56,163 nucleotides of DNA, taken from Chitinilyticum litopenaei DSM 21440 (GTDB lineage: Bacteria; Pseudomonadota; Gammaproteobacteria; Burkholderiales; Chitinibacteraceae). The notes under the pieces are model-generated. The model had not been told where the DNA came from, did no database searches, and saw nothing but the letters and a program-made list of their open reading frames with translations. The position numbers were made by a program, and so were the translations under genes. Below are positions 41,239-49,258 of this stretch, piece after piece. The stretch spans positions 76,846 through 133,008 of the forward strand of contig NZ_KE386630.1 in NCBI RefSeq assembly GCF_000428145.1. The letters are read 5' to 3'. Position 1 is the first letter of the stretch, and every line of letters starts with the position of its first letter.

Positions 41239-43251
41239 ATGTCTGAAATCGAATGGTATGAGCGCATCCAGGCGCATATGGCCGAGGGGCAGTTCTTTCT
41301 CGCTTACGATGCCTATCGCGAAGCGGCCAGCACGCAGGCACCCAGCCTGCGCCTGAGCCTGCTGGGTGCGCTGAGCCTCTTGCGCAGCGGCGCCGAAGCC
41401 GAGGCGCGCAAGCTGATGGGGTCGCTGTCGGGCCGCCTCCTGAGCACCGAAGAACGCGAGCAGCGCTTCGCCGACGCCCTGCACAGCGCAGTCGCGCAGC
41501 AGGCCGACGCGGCCGGATTTGCCGGCGCCGCACGTGAATTGCTGGCGCTGTTCGACGCGCAAGGCCGGCAGGGCGGCCACGGTGGCGAAGCCGATACGCC
41601 GGAAGTGCTGCGCCTGCTTAGCCAGATCCGCGTCGAGCTGTGGGCACGACTGGGCGACGCCGCTGACCTTGAGCAGGCCGCGCTCAGCGCGGCTGCCGCC
41701 TTCCGGCTCAGCGACAGCCTGGCCGATGGTGTCGACGCGGCAGGCCTCGCCGCCATGCGTGGCGAACTGGCCGCCGCGCGCACACTGGCCGCCAGCCTGC
41801 AGACGCGCTGGGCAGCCCAGCCGGAGCCTCCCGCTGCAGATGCCGCCCGCGCGGGCCCCTGGTGGCTGCAGGGCGCTGAGCTGGCCCTGCTGCTGGGCGA
41901 CACGCCGGCCCTGGAAGCGCGACTGGCGCAGGCCGCGCGCCTGCAGCCGCGCCACCTGCCCTCGGTGGTGGCCTGCCTGCGCCGCATCCGTCTGCTGGCG
42001 CAGAGCGGCTTTGCCGTGCCGGATACGCTACCGGCGCTGCTGCCGCCACCGCGCGTCGTGGTGTTTGCCGGTCAGGCGCTGGATGCGCCCTGGGATGACA
42101 GCCCCTGTTTCCCGCCGGCACTGGAAGACACCGTGGCGCGCGCCATCGCCAGCGAGCTGGACGCACTGGGCGCCGAAGTCGGCTTCAGCTGCGCCAGCGC
42201 CGGCGCGGAGTTGCTGTTTGTCGAAGCCATGCTGGATCGCGGCGCCGACGTGCACCTGTTTCTGCCCTTTGATCGCGAGGACTTCATCCGCCACCGCGTC
42301 GCCTACGCCGGCGGCCACTGGGAACGGCGCTTTCGCAATGCCTGCAAGCTCGCCACCAGCGTGAGCTTCGCCACCGAGGAGCCCTTTCTGGGCCACGCCG
42401 CGCTGCTGCGCTTCAACAATCACCTGATCCAGGGCATGGCCCGCGCGCAGGCCTCCCTGCAGCAGGCCGAACCCAGCCTGCTGGTGCTCTGGGATTACGC
42501 CGCCGCCAGCGATGCCGGCAGCACGGCGGATTTCATCGACAACTGGCCGGAAATCGAGCGCCTGCGCCTGATCGACCTCGACGAACTGCGCGAACGCGCC
42601 AGCGCCGAGGGCCTGCCGGCGCCGCGGCAAATTCCCGCTCCCGCCCTGCCGGACAGCAGCGTCGTTGTCCTGCCGCAGCGCCGCATCAGCACCATGCTGT
42701 TTGCCGACATCGTCGGCTACAGCAAGCTGGGGGAAGCCGAGCTGCCGGCACTGTGGGAGAGCCTGGCCACGGTCAAGCCCCTGCTGGCCGGGCCGGCATC
42801 CGCGCTGCGCCTGATCGAAAGCTGGGGCGACGCCATCTATGCCGTGATGGACACCAGCCTCGCCATGGCCGACTACGCCTTTGCCCTGATCGATGCCATC
42901 GGCGCCATGCATGCCAGCGGCAGCCCGCTGTCGCGACCGCTGCAGGTGCGCATCGGCCTGCACGCCGGCCCGGTTTTCGCCGGCGAGCATCCGCTGACCG
43001 GCCGCCCCATCGTTTACGGCAGCCATGTCAGCCGCGCCGCGCGGCTGGAACCGGTTTCGCTGCCGGGGCATGTCTACGCCTCACAGCAATTCGTGGCCAT
43101 GCTGCTGGCCGAGGAAAACGCGCTGCGCCACGAGGCGCAAATGACCGGCGGCGACTACCGGCCGCGCTACGCCTGCGAATACGTCGGCATGCTGTCACTG
43201 GCGAAGAACTACGGCCGCCAGCCGGTGTATCACCTGCGCAGGCTGGGGTAG
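41239..43251 (+). CDS. Class III adenylate/guanylate cyclase with N-terminal helical and Rossmann-like domains
   Basis: A 670-residue cytoplasmic protein. Residues about 1-265 are Ala-rich helical repeats, probably TPR-like. Residues about 270-450 contain VVVFAGQALDAPW, AELLFVEAMLDRGADVHLFLPFDREDF and LLVLWDYAAA, a Rossmann-like nucleotide or ligand-binding domain found with this cyclase type. The C-terminal cyclase (about 475-670) has both metal aspartates (TMLFADIVGYSK and WGDAIYAVMD) and the family stretch RIGLHAGPVFAGEHPLTGRP. It should make cAMP or cGMP. No transmembrane segment is seen. The ATG at 41239 starts the first helical unit. Confidence 0.85.
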   Translation: MSEIEWYERIQAHMAEGQFFLAYDAYREAASTQAPSLRLSLLGALSLLRSGAEAEARKLMGSLSGRLLSTEEREQRFADALHSAVAQQADAAGFAGAARELLALFDAQGRQGGHGGEADTPEVLRLLSQIRVELWARLGDAADLEQAALSAAAAFRLSDSLADGVDAAGLAAMRGELAAARTLAASLQTRWAAQPEPPAADAARAGPWWLQGAELALLLGDTPALEARLAQAARLQPRHLPSVVACLRRIRLLAQSGFAVPDTLPALLPPPRVVVFAGQALDAPWDDSPCFPPALEDTVARAIASELDALGAEVGFSCASAGAELLFVEAMLDRGADVHLFLPFDREDFIRHRVAYAGGHWERRFRNACKLATSVSFATEEPFLGHAALLRFNNHLIQGMARAQASLQQAEPSLLVLWDYAAASDAGSTADFIDNWPEIERLRLIDLDELRERASAEGLPAPRQIPAPALPDSSVVVLPQRRISTMLFADIVGYSKLGEAELPALWESLATVKPLLAGPASALRLIESWGDAIYAVMDTSLAMADYAFALIDAIGAMHASGSPLSRPLQVRIGLHAGPVFAGEHPLTGRPIVYGSHVSRAARLEPVSLPGHVYASQQFVAMLLAEENALRHEAQMTGGDYRPRYACEYVGMLSLAKNYGRQPVYHLRRLG

Positions 43252-43297
43252 CGCTCACCGTCGCGCAATTGCACGCATCCGGGTGGCAAACGCGCCT

Positions 43298-43321
43298 CCT
43301 GATCAGGTCACCAGCTCGGCA
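43298..43321. repeat. Relic resembling an IS1595 terminal repeat
   Basis: CCTGATCAGGTCACCAGCTC matches the left end of the IS at 24745 (CCTGATTAGGTAGCCAGCTC) at 17 of 20 positions. No transposase or opposite end was found nearby. It may be a solo end or chance. Confidence 0.35.
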
Positions 43322-43649
43322 GCTCGTCATGCCATCGTCCCACGGGGTTTCAGCGCCTTCGGCGCGATGCTTTGATGCCGGGGGTGCCCGGCAGCACGTC
43401 AGGGGGCTTGTCTTGCCAAGCCCCCCGACACCCCCAAGGCGCGCCCGATCAGCCGCCCCGCTGCGCGGGGTTCCTTGCGATGCTCGTTTTTCCGGGGGCT
43501 CGGGACAACTCGCCCTGCGGGCTCAGACACGTCCCGCGCCTGATCCCGGAAAATCTGCGCTTCTCAGCGGCTTTTAGGGCTGAACGAACTAACCAGCGTT
43601 ATTGTTGCTCGGACTTCCCGAAGGAAAGACCCAATCAGGCCACAATAAT
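43322..43649. repeat. Hairpin-rich intergenic element between convergent genes
   Basis: No gene is seen. Hairpins occur in series: AGCGCC/GGCGC (43352), GCCGGG/CCCGGC (43377-43392), CAGGGGGCTTG/CAAGCCCCCC (43400-43426) and CCCCGC/GCGGGG (43456-43470). A nested stem built from TTTTCCGGG/CCCGGAAAA with inner GGGAC/GTCCC and GCCC/GGGC follows (about 43488-43553). The density of stems suggests a mobile repeat or structured RNA rather than a simple terminator. Confidence 0.55.
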
Positions 43650-43697
43650 GGGTATGCCGCTCAAGCCTTTTCGATCAAAGGGCTTGAGCGACATACC
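43650..43697. repeat. GGGTAT-ended palindromic element, copy E
   Basis: The left arm GGGTATGCCGCTCAAGCC and right arm GGCTTGAGCGACATACC pair with one mismatch around a CTTTTCGATCAAAG loop. It lies just before the patatin stop codon, between convergent genes, and may act as a terminator. Confidence 0.7.
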
Positions 43698-43719
43698 TCA
43701 AATAGAACCCAATCACCTC

Positions 43720-44757
43720 TTACAGGAACTTCTCTTCGATGTCGGTCGAGGATTCCACCCCCACCTTGGCGTAATGCTGGCGGATGAATTCCTCGGCCTT
43801 GTTGCGGCCCAGCTCGAACAGCCCGCCGATGTAAGTGCGGTCGAGATTGGCCTGGCTGGCCGCGCCAAGCTTGTTCATCGTGTCCTCGGCGTCGATGGTG
43901 TGGATGTAGGCTTCCTTCAGCTTGCCGCCGTCGTCAAAGCCCTTGCGCACCAGACCGTTGATGAAGTTCACCACGCGCATTTCGCGCATCAGGCTGGAGT
44001 TGAAGCTCAGGCCATTGATGCGGTCGAAGATGGCCGTGGCGGTGGTCGGCAATTCGGCGAGGTTGATCGGGGTGATCTGCACGATCATCACGTCGCGACA
44101 GTCGCTGTTGTAGAAAATCGGGAAGATCGGCGGGTTGCCCATATAGCCGCCATCCCAGTAGAACTCGCCGTCGATTTCCACCGCGTGATACATGAAGGGC
44201 AGGCAGGCCGAGGCCAGCACGGCTTCCACGGTCAGCTCGTCGCGCTCGAAGACCTTCACGCGGCCGTTCATCACATTGGTCGCGCACAGGAAAAGCTTCG
44301 GGCCGGTGTCCTTCAGCGCGCGCAGGCGCTCGAAATCGATCACCTTCTCGATGGTCGGCTGAATGGGATTGAAACCCATGGGATTGAGCTGATAGGGCGA
44401 AACGACACGGGTCAGCGCATCGGCAAAGGCAAACACCGGCGAATACTTCATATTGCCGTCGCCAATCGCGCGATCCATCAGCGAGGGCCAGGGCGCGAAA
44501 GCGCCGGTTTTCATCATCAGCTCCCAGTATTCCGCCAGGCAGTCGCGCGCCTTCTGGGGGCCGCCGACCTTGAGGCCGTAGGCCAGCGCCGCGGCGTTCA
44601 TCGCGCCGGCGCTGGTGCCGACAATGCTGTCGAAATCGAAGCAATCCTCCTCAAGCAGGCGATCAAGCACGCCCCAGGTAAACGCGCCGTGGGAGCCGCC
44701 GCCCTGCAGGGCCAGATTGAGGGGTTTGCGCTGTTTCTTGCTGCTGCCTGCCGCCAT
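43720..44757 (-). CDS. Patatin-like phospholipase
   Basis: A 345-residue lipid acyl hydrolase. The oxyanion loop is ALQGGGSHGAFTWG, the nucleophile elbow VGTSAGAMNAAAL (Ser49) and the catalytic Asp lies in YWDGGYMGNPP, so the Ser-Asp dyad is complete. There is no signal peptide. The ATG at 44757 has AAGGAGA six bases upstream; longer in-frame starts lack one. It is divergent from the sensor-MFS gene (221 bp) and convergent with the cyclase. The substrate may be membrane phospholipid or a storage lipid. Confidence 0.9.
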   Translation of the reverse strand: MAAGSSKKQRKPLNLALQGGGSHGAFTWGVLDRLLEEDCFDFDSIVGTSAGAMNAAALAYGLKVGGPQKARDCLAEYWELMMKTGAFAPWPSLMDRAIGDGNMKYSPVFAFADALTRVVSPYQLNPMGFNPIQPTIEKVIDFERLRALKDTGPKLFLCATNVMNGRVKVFERDELTVEAVLASACLPFMYHAVEIDGEFYWDGGYMGNPPIFPIFYNSDCRDVMIVQITPINLAELPTTATAIFDRINGLSFNSSLMREMRVVNFINGLVRKGFDDGGKLKEAYIHTIDAEDTMNKLGAASQANLDRTYIGGLFELGRNKAEEFIRQHYAKVGVESSTDIEEKFL

Positions 44758-44978
44758 GCTGTTTCTCCTTTCAAGACTGTCCAGAACGACAACGTGCGTG
44801 TCACCTTGCGGGGTGCCATTTGCAGTTATCTTTCGCCAAATTTGCTGCGCTGTAGTAAAACATGCGCTGGCAAGGCTGTCGATGCGAACGGCCAGCCTGC
44901 GCCCCCGGCGAGACAAATCCTGCCCTGCCCCCGGCTCCGCCCGGCAGGGCGCCCCCTGCAGACTGCCAAGCCATCACC

Positions 44979-47384
44979 ATGAGTTCGAGCGTTTCTCCCG
45001 CACCATCCAGCCATCTCCACAATCCGGAGCTGCGTCGCCCGCTACTCATGCGCATGCTGCTGGCCAGCATGATCATCCTGGTGCTGGCCCAGGGACTCAA
45101 TGCGGTGCTGATGCTGGCCGCGCAGCGCAACGCCAGCCTGCAGACGCTGGCCACCGCGATCCGCATCAGCGGGCATGAACAGGTGTTTCACATCGAAAAT
45201 GCCATGCGGCTGGGCAAGCCGCTGACGCAGATGCATGGCCTGGATGCAACGCTCGCCGGCCTGCGCGGCAGCCTGCCCTTTGTGACGGCCGTCGCGGTCA
45301 GCGATGCCGGCGGTACGCTGCTGCAGCAGGATGGCGGCGGGCTGACGGATGGCCTGCTGGCGACGACACTGGCGGAACACCAGGGTGCGGCGCTGCTGCA
45401 GCGCCGCACCGATGCCGGTCAGCTCTATCTGCTGCCCATTCATGGCCAGGGACGGCAGCTCAGCGGCTTCCTGGTCTTCCTCTTGCCCGATTCCGCCGTG
45501 ACGGCCAGCCTGCAGGACAGCCGCGCACAGACACTGCAGAGCCTGGCCAGCAGCAGCGCGCTGGGCCTGCTGCTGCTGTTTGCGGCCACGCTGCTGCTGC
45601 AGCGCTGCCCGGAGCGCCTGTATCGCCGCGCGCTGTTCATCGCCCCCTTTGCCGCGGTGCTGATCGCGCAAGCGGTGTTTTCCTGGCATCACGTGGCCGC
45701 GTTTCGCGCCAGCTATCTGACGGGTGTCAGCAGCAATGTGCAGCGCGCCAGCGACAGCCTGGGCCGCGAGTTTGAACGCCTGCTGGCGCTGGGCGTGGGG
45801 CTGGAGCGCTTTCACGGCCTGGATGCGCCCTTTCAGCGCATGCTCGACGACATTCCCGAACTTGCCAGCGTCGCGCTGCTGGACGCGCAGCAGCAGCCGC
45901 TGTTTCGCCATGTCCGCAGCGGCAGCACGCCGACCGACGCCACGGGCGCGCCCATCCTCACTCCGCTGCGCACCGGAGCAGGCGATGCGGCAAAAACCGT
46001 CGGGGTATTAAGCGCCAGCCTTTCGGCAGATGCGCTCTCCAGAGGTATAGGACGGCGGGTATTTGATGCGCTCACCGTGGCGCTGACCTCGGCGATTTTT
46101 GTCGGCGAGCTGCTGATCCTGCTAGCGGCGCTGATGCACCGGCACCAGCAGGCCGCACGCCAGCCCGCCTCCGGGCGGCCGACGGCGCGGCCGCTGCTGG
46201 CGCGCACGGCGGCCTTCACCCTGCTGTTTGCCTGGGCGCTGCCGCTGGCCATCGTGCCGCTGCATATGGCCAGCCTGCTGCCGGCCGGCGGCCCCGTGCC
46301 CGCCGACCTGCTCAAGGCGCTGCCGGTGTCGGCGGAAATGCTGTTCGCCCTGCTGGCCACGCTGTTTGCCGGGCGCTGGGCGGACCAGCGCGGCTGGCAC
46401 TGGCCCTTTCTGGCGGGCACGCTGATCTGCGCGGCGGGTGGCCTGCTGGCGGCGCTGACCGCTAGCGCGGGCGCCTTTATCGTGGCGCGCGCCTTGGTGG
46501 GCCTGGGTTATGGGCTCGCCTGGATGGGGATTCAATCGCATGTGTACGCCGCCAGCAGCCCGCGCACGCAGATGCACGCCATTGCCAGCCTAGTGGCGGG
46601 GATTTTTGCCGGCCACCTGTGCGGCAGCGCCACCGGCGGCATGCTGGCCGAGCAGTTCGGCAATCCGAGCGTCTTCCTGCTGTCGGCCTTGCTGGGGCTG
46701 CTGCCGCTGCTGTTCGCCATCGTGTTCATGCGCGAGCACTTCCGCACGCCGCCACCCGCCACGCCAAGTGCTGGCAGTGGCGGCTTGCGCGAGCTGCTGG
46801 CCGATCGCGGCTACCTGGCGCTGCTGGCGCTGTGCGTGGTGCCCTTTTCCATCGTGCAGGTCGGCCTGCTGTATTACGCCCTGCCCGTGCATCTGGGCGC
46901 GCAGGGCGCCTCGCCGGCCGACACCGGGCGCATCCTGATGATTTACGGCCTCTCGGTCATCTATCTGGGACCGCTGCTGGGGCGCTGGCTGGGGCGCTTT
47001 CGCCAGCGCCAGCGCTTTATCGTGCTGGCCGGCCTGCTGGGCGGCGGTGGACTGGCCGCGCTGTATCTGGATGCCGGCCTGTGGGGGATGCTGCTGGCGG
47101 TGTTTCTGCTGGGCGTGGCCAGCAGCTTTGGCGGCCCGGCGCAATCGAGCTTTGCCCTGCAGCTGCCCGCCGTGCAGCGGGCCGGAAAAAACCGCGCCAT
47201 GGCCATCCAGCGCACGGCCGACAAGCTCGGCCAGCTGCTGGGCCCGCTGCTGATGGGCGGGCTGTTTGCGCTGCTGGGCAGCCAGGCGGGCTTGAGCCTG
47301 GCCGGCCTCTTGTACATGCTGTGCGCCGTGGCTTTCTGGCTGCTGACGCGTGATGCGCAGCACCACACGGTGGTGAAGCCATGA
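44979..47384 (+). CDS. Fusion of two extracytoplasmic sensor domains to an MFS transporter
   Basis: An 801-residue inner-membrane protein. Helix 1 (about 20-45) and a helix near 195-210 enclose a first periplasmic domain; helices near 225 and 365 enclose a second (FERLLALGVGLERFHGL, LASVALLDAQQQPLFRHV). This two-loop layout resembles tandem sensor modules of kinases and cyclases. From about residue 395 to the end lies an MFS body with about 12 segments (LLFALLATLFAGRWADQRG, RALVGLGYGLAWMG, GKNRAMAIQRTADKLGQLLG). The substrate is unknown. Its stop overlaps the next start by four bases. The ATG at 44979 begins a Ser/Pro-rich leader; no strong ribosome-binding site is seen. Confidence 0.8.
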   Translation: MSSSVSPAPSSHLHNPELRRPLLMRMLLASMIILVLAQGLNAVLMLAAQRNASLQTLATAIRISGHEQVFHIENAMRLGKPLTQMHGLDATLAGLRGSLPFVTAVAVSDAGGTLLQQDGGGLTDGLLATTLAEHQGAALLQRRTDAGQLYLLPIHGQGRQLSGFLVFLLPDSAVTASLQDSRAQTLQSLASSSALGLLLLFAATLLLQRCPERLYRRALFIAPFAAVLIAQAVFSWHHVAAFRASYLTGVSSNVQRASDSLGREFERLLALGVGLERFHGLDAPFQRMLDDIPELASVALLDAQQQPLFRHVRSGSTPTDATGAPILTPLRTGAGDAAKTVGVLSASLSADALSRGIGRRVFDALTVALTSAIFVGELLILLAALMHRHQQAARQPASGRPTARPLLARTAAFTLLFAWALPLAIVPLHMASLLPAGGPVPADLLKALPVSAEMLFALLATLFAGRWADQRGWHWPFLAGTLICAAGGLLAALTASAGAFIVARALVGLGYGLAWMGIQSHVYAASSPRTQMHAIASLVAGIFAGHLCGSATGGMLAEQFGNPSVFLLSALLGLLPLLFAIVFMREHFRTPPPATPSAGSGGLRELLADRGYLALLALCVVPFSIVQVGLLYYALPVHLGAQGASPADTGRILMIYGLSVIYLGPLLGRWLGRFRQRQRFIVLAGLLGGGGLAALYLDAGLWGMLLAVFLLGVASSFGGPAQSSFALQLPAVQRAGKNRAMAIQRTADKLGQLLGPLLMGGLFALLGSQAGLSLAGLLYMLCAVAFWLLTRDAQHHTVVKP

Positions 47385-48895
47385 GCACGCTGACCAGTCT
47401 CAGCGTCGGACTGGAGCTGGAGCTGCCGGTGGCGCGCAGCGCGGACGGCAGCACGGGCGATGCCCGGCCGGCGCTGGCCACGCTGCTGGCCGAGCGGCGC
47501 GCCCGCGCGCCCGCCACCGCCGCGCTGCGCACCACCGATGGCAGTCTGCTCGGTGTTGCCAGCCCCTGGGGCCTGAGCTCCTTCGATAACGGCTACAACA
47601 ATCTGGAAACCTCCTTTGCGCCGGTCTTTGGCCGCACGGGCAGCCTCAACCGTCTGGCGCGCCAGGTCGCCGCCGAGCAGGCCGAGCTGGAAAGCGCGCT
47701 GGCGGCTCACGACCTCTACGCCCTCAATCTGGCCGAACACCCCTGCACCGCATCGACACCGCAGCGCTACGCCAGCCTGCGCGCGCCGCGACCGATTTAC
47801 GACTACTGGATCGGCGCGCGCGGCTGGGATCATGCCGCCGGCATCGACGCCAAGGCGCAGAATGGCCCCACCACCGGCGTCGCCGTCGCGGACGCGGTCG
47901 CCGGTCTCAACCTGCTGCTGCTGGCCGCCCCGGCCTTTATCGCCCTGTTCGCCAACAGCCCGTTCGAAGCGGGCCAGTACAGCGGACACCGCGAAAACCG
48001 CCTGCAGCTGTGGCGGCGCATGTTTGCCCGCGCGCACCATGCCGCCGATCGCCGCCTGTGCGAACTGCCCGCGCGGCCCTTTGCCGGGCTGGCCGACTAT
48101 CTGCGCTGGGTATTCGCCCCCGATACGGTGATGCACGCCATCGCCACGGACGCCAGCTACAAGACCTTCGATGAACTCTATGTGCTGGATGAACCGCAGT
48201 CGCTGCTCAGCTTTCTGGCCGGCCCGGCGCAACAGGCGCACGGCATCAGGCTGCGCCAGGGCTGCCGGATCACGCCATCGCTGGCGCATCTGGAGCAGCT
48301 GCAGTTTGCCCACTTTCTCGATGCCCGCATCCGTTTCGCCTTCGCCAGCCTGCCCGGCTGCACGGAGTTTCTGGCCACACTGGACCAGGACGGCGCCACC
48401 GAGGCGCTCTTTGCCCGGCATTGCCGCCACGTCTATCTGGAAGGCCGGGTGGCCGGCAACACGCTCGCCGATGCCAACCTGCTGGCCGAGGCCGGCGCAG
48501 GGGTTGCTGCCAGCTGCGTGATGGCGCCCAGCGCCGTGCAAACCGGCCTGCTCAATGCGCCCGGCGCCTGGGAAAAACTGCATGCGGCCCTGCCATGGGC
48601 GCAGCTGGGCGGCTTGCGCGAAGCCTGCATCCGCGACGGCCTGGCCGCCGAATCTGGCGGAATCACGGGCCGCGACATCGCCGCGCTGGTGGTCGAGCTG
48701 GCCAGCAGCGGTCTTGCTGCGGACGAGCAATGGTTGCTGGCCTACCCGCGCCATGTGCTGGCGAGCGGCGCCAACGCCGCCGACCGCGCGCTGCAGCTGG
48801 TCGCCAGCCATCCGGGCACGCAGGACGAGGCGCTCGCGGCGCTGCTCAAGGCCCGCAGAATGGTCGTCGTCCCGCCGCCGCTTCTCTGTGACTGA
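47381..48895 (+). CDS. GCS2-type carboxylate-amine ligase-like protein
   Basis: A 504-residue cytoplasmic protein related to the glutamate-cysteine ligase superfamily. Supporting motifs are SVGLELELPVA near the N-terminus (acidic metal or ATP site), DNGYNNLETSFAP (family position of the conserved E-S/T-P) and FIALFANSPFEAGQYSGHRE, followed by LWRRMF, close to the ANSPF-EG-G-R-W block of GCS2. Such enzymes join an acidic amino acid to an amine using ATP. It overlaps the sensor-MFS gene by ATGA, so the two are co-translated and the product may be exported or its substrate imported by that protein. The exact reaction is unknown; it is unlikely to be the housekeeping gshA. Confidence 0.72.
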   Translation: MSTLTSLSVGLELELPVARSADGSTGDARPALATLLAERRARAPATAALRTTDGSLLGVASPWGLSSFDNGYNNLETSFAPVFGRTGSLNRLARQVAAEQAELESALAAHDLYALNLAEHPCTASTPQRYASLRAPRPIYDYWIGARGWDHAAGIDAKAQNGPTTGVAVADAVAGLNLLLLAAPAFIALFANSPFEAGQYSGHRENRLQLWRRMFARAHHAADRRLCELPARPFAGLADYLRWVFAPDTVMHAIATDASYKTFDELYVLDEPQSLLSFLAGPAQQAHGIRLRQGCRITPSLAHLEQLQFAHFLDARIRFAFASLPGCTEFLATLDQDGATEALFARHCRHVYLEGRVAGNTLADANLLAEAGAGVAASCVMAPSAVQTGLLNAPGAWEKLHAALPWAQLGGLREACIRDGLAAESGGITGRDIAALVVELASSGLAADEQWLLAYPRHVLASGANAADRALQLVASHPGTQDEALAALLKARRMVVVPPPLLCD

Positions 48896-49030
48896 ATGCA
48901 AAACCCAACGCAGAGGCGCAGAGACGCAGAGGAAAGGCGGAGAAGAAAATACCTTTCAGAAAACCGATTTTTGTTTCTTGAAAAAACCGGTAGCGCAGCT
49001 GTTGAGACGCAAATTAGAAACACTTTTGTT

Positions 49031-49110
49031 GTCATGCTCGCGCAAGCGGGCATCCAGAGCAAAGCTTGAGTTCACATGGCATTCTGGATTCCCGCTTGCG
49101 CGGGAATGAC
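49031..49110. repeat. dRS3-like inverted repeat
   Basis: The left arm GTCATGCTCGCGCAAGCGGG and right arm CCCGCTTGCGCGGGAATGAC lie within 28-bp arms around a 24-base loop. The right arm holds ATTCCC-N8-GGGAAT, the exact form of the neisserial dRS3 repeat; the left arm has decayed versions of both blocks. Confidence 0.75.
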
Positions 49111-49145
49111 GCATCTGACGCAGAGGCATGACCAGACTTTTCAAT

Positions 49146-49193
49146 GGGTATACACCTGCAGGCAAATATAATTAATGCCTGCGGTTGAATAGC
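49146..49193. repeat. Diverged GGGTAT-family palindrome, copy F
   Basis: GGGTATACACCTGCAGGCA pairs with TGCCTGCGGTTGAATAGC around an AT-rich loop (14 of 19 positions). The outer GGGTAT is conserved on the left only. Confidence 0.4.
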
Positions 49194-49258
49194 TTGGCAG
49201 GTATATTGTTTTCTCTGCCCCTCTGCGTTGACAGATTATTACTGTTTGATCACAGCAA

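Larger units (their letters stand above)
48896..49258. repeat. Composite nested repeat region between convergent genes
   Basis: AACGCAGAGG-type ends at 48907 (direct CGCAGAG units) and, inverted, at 49230 (CCTCTGCGTT) bound the region. Inside lie a 28-bp inverted repeat at 49031-49110 and a GGGTAT-type palindrome at 49146-49193. No gene is seen. The stretch separates the GCS2-like gene from the ABC lipoprotein gene. Confidence 0.65.
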
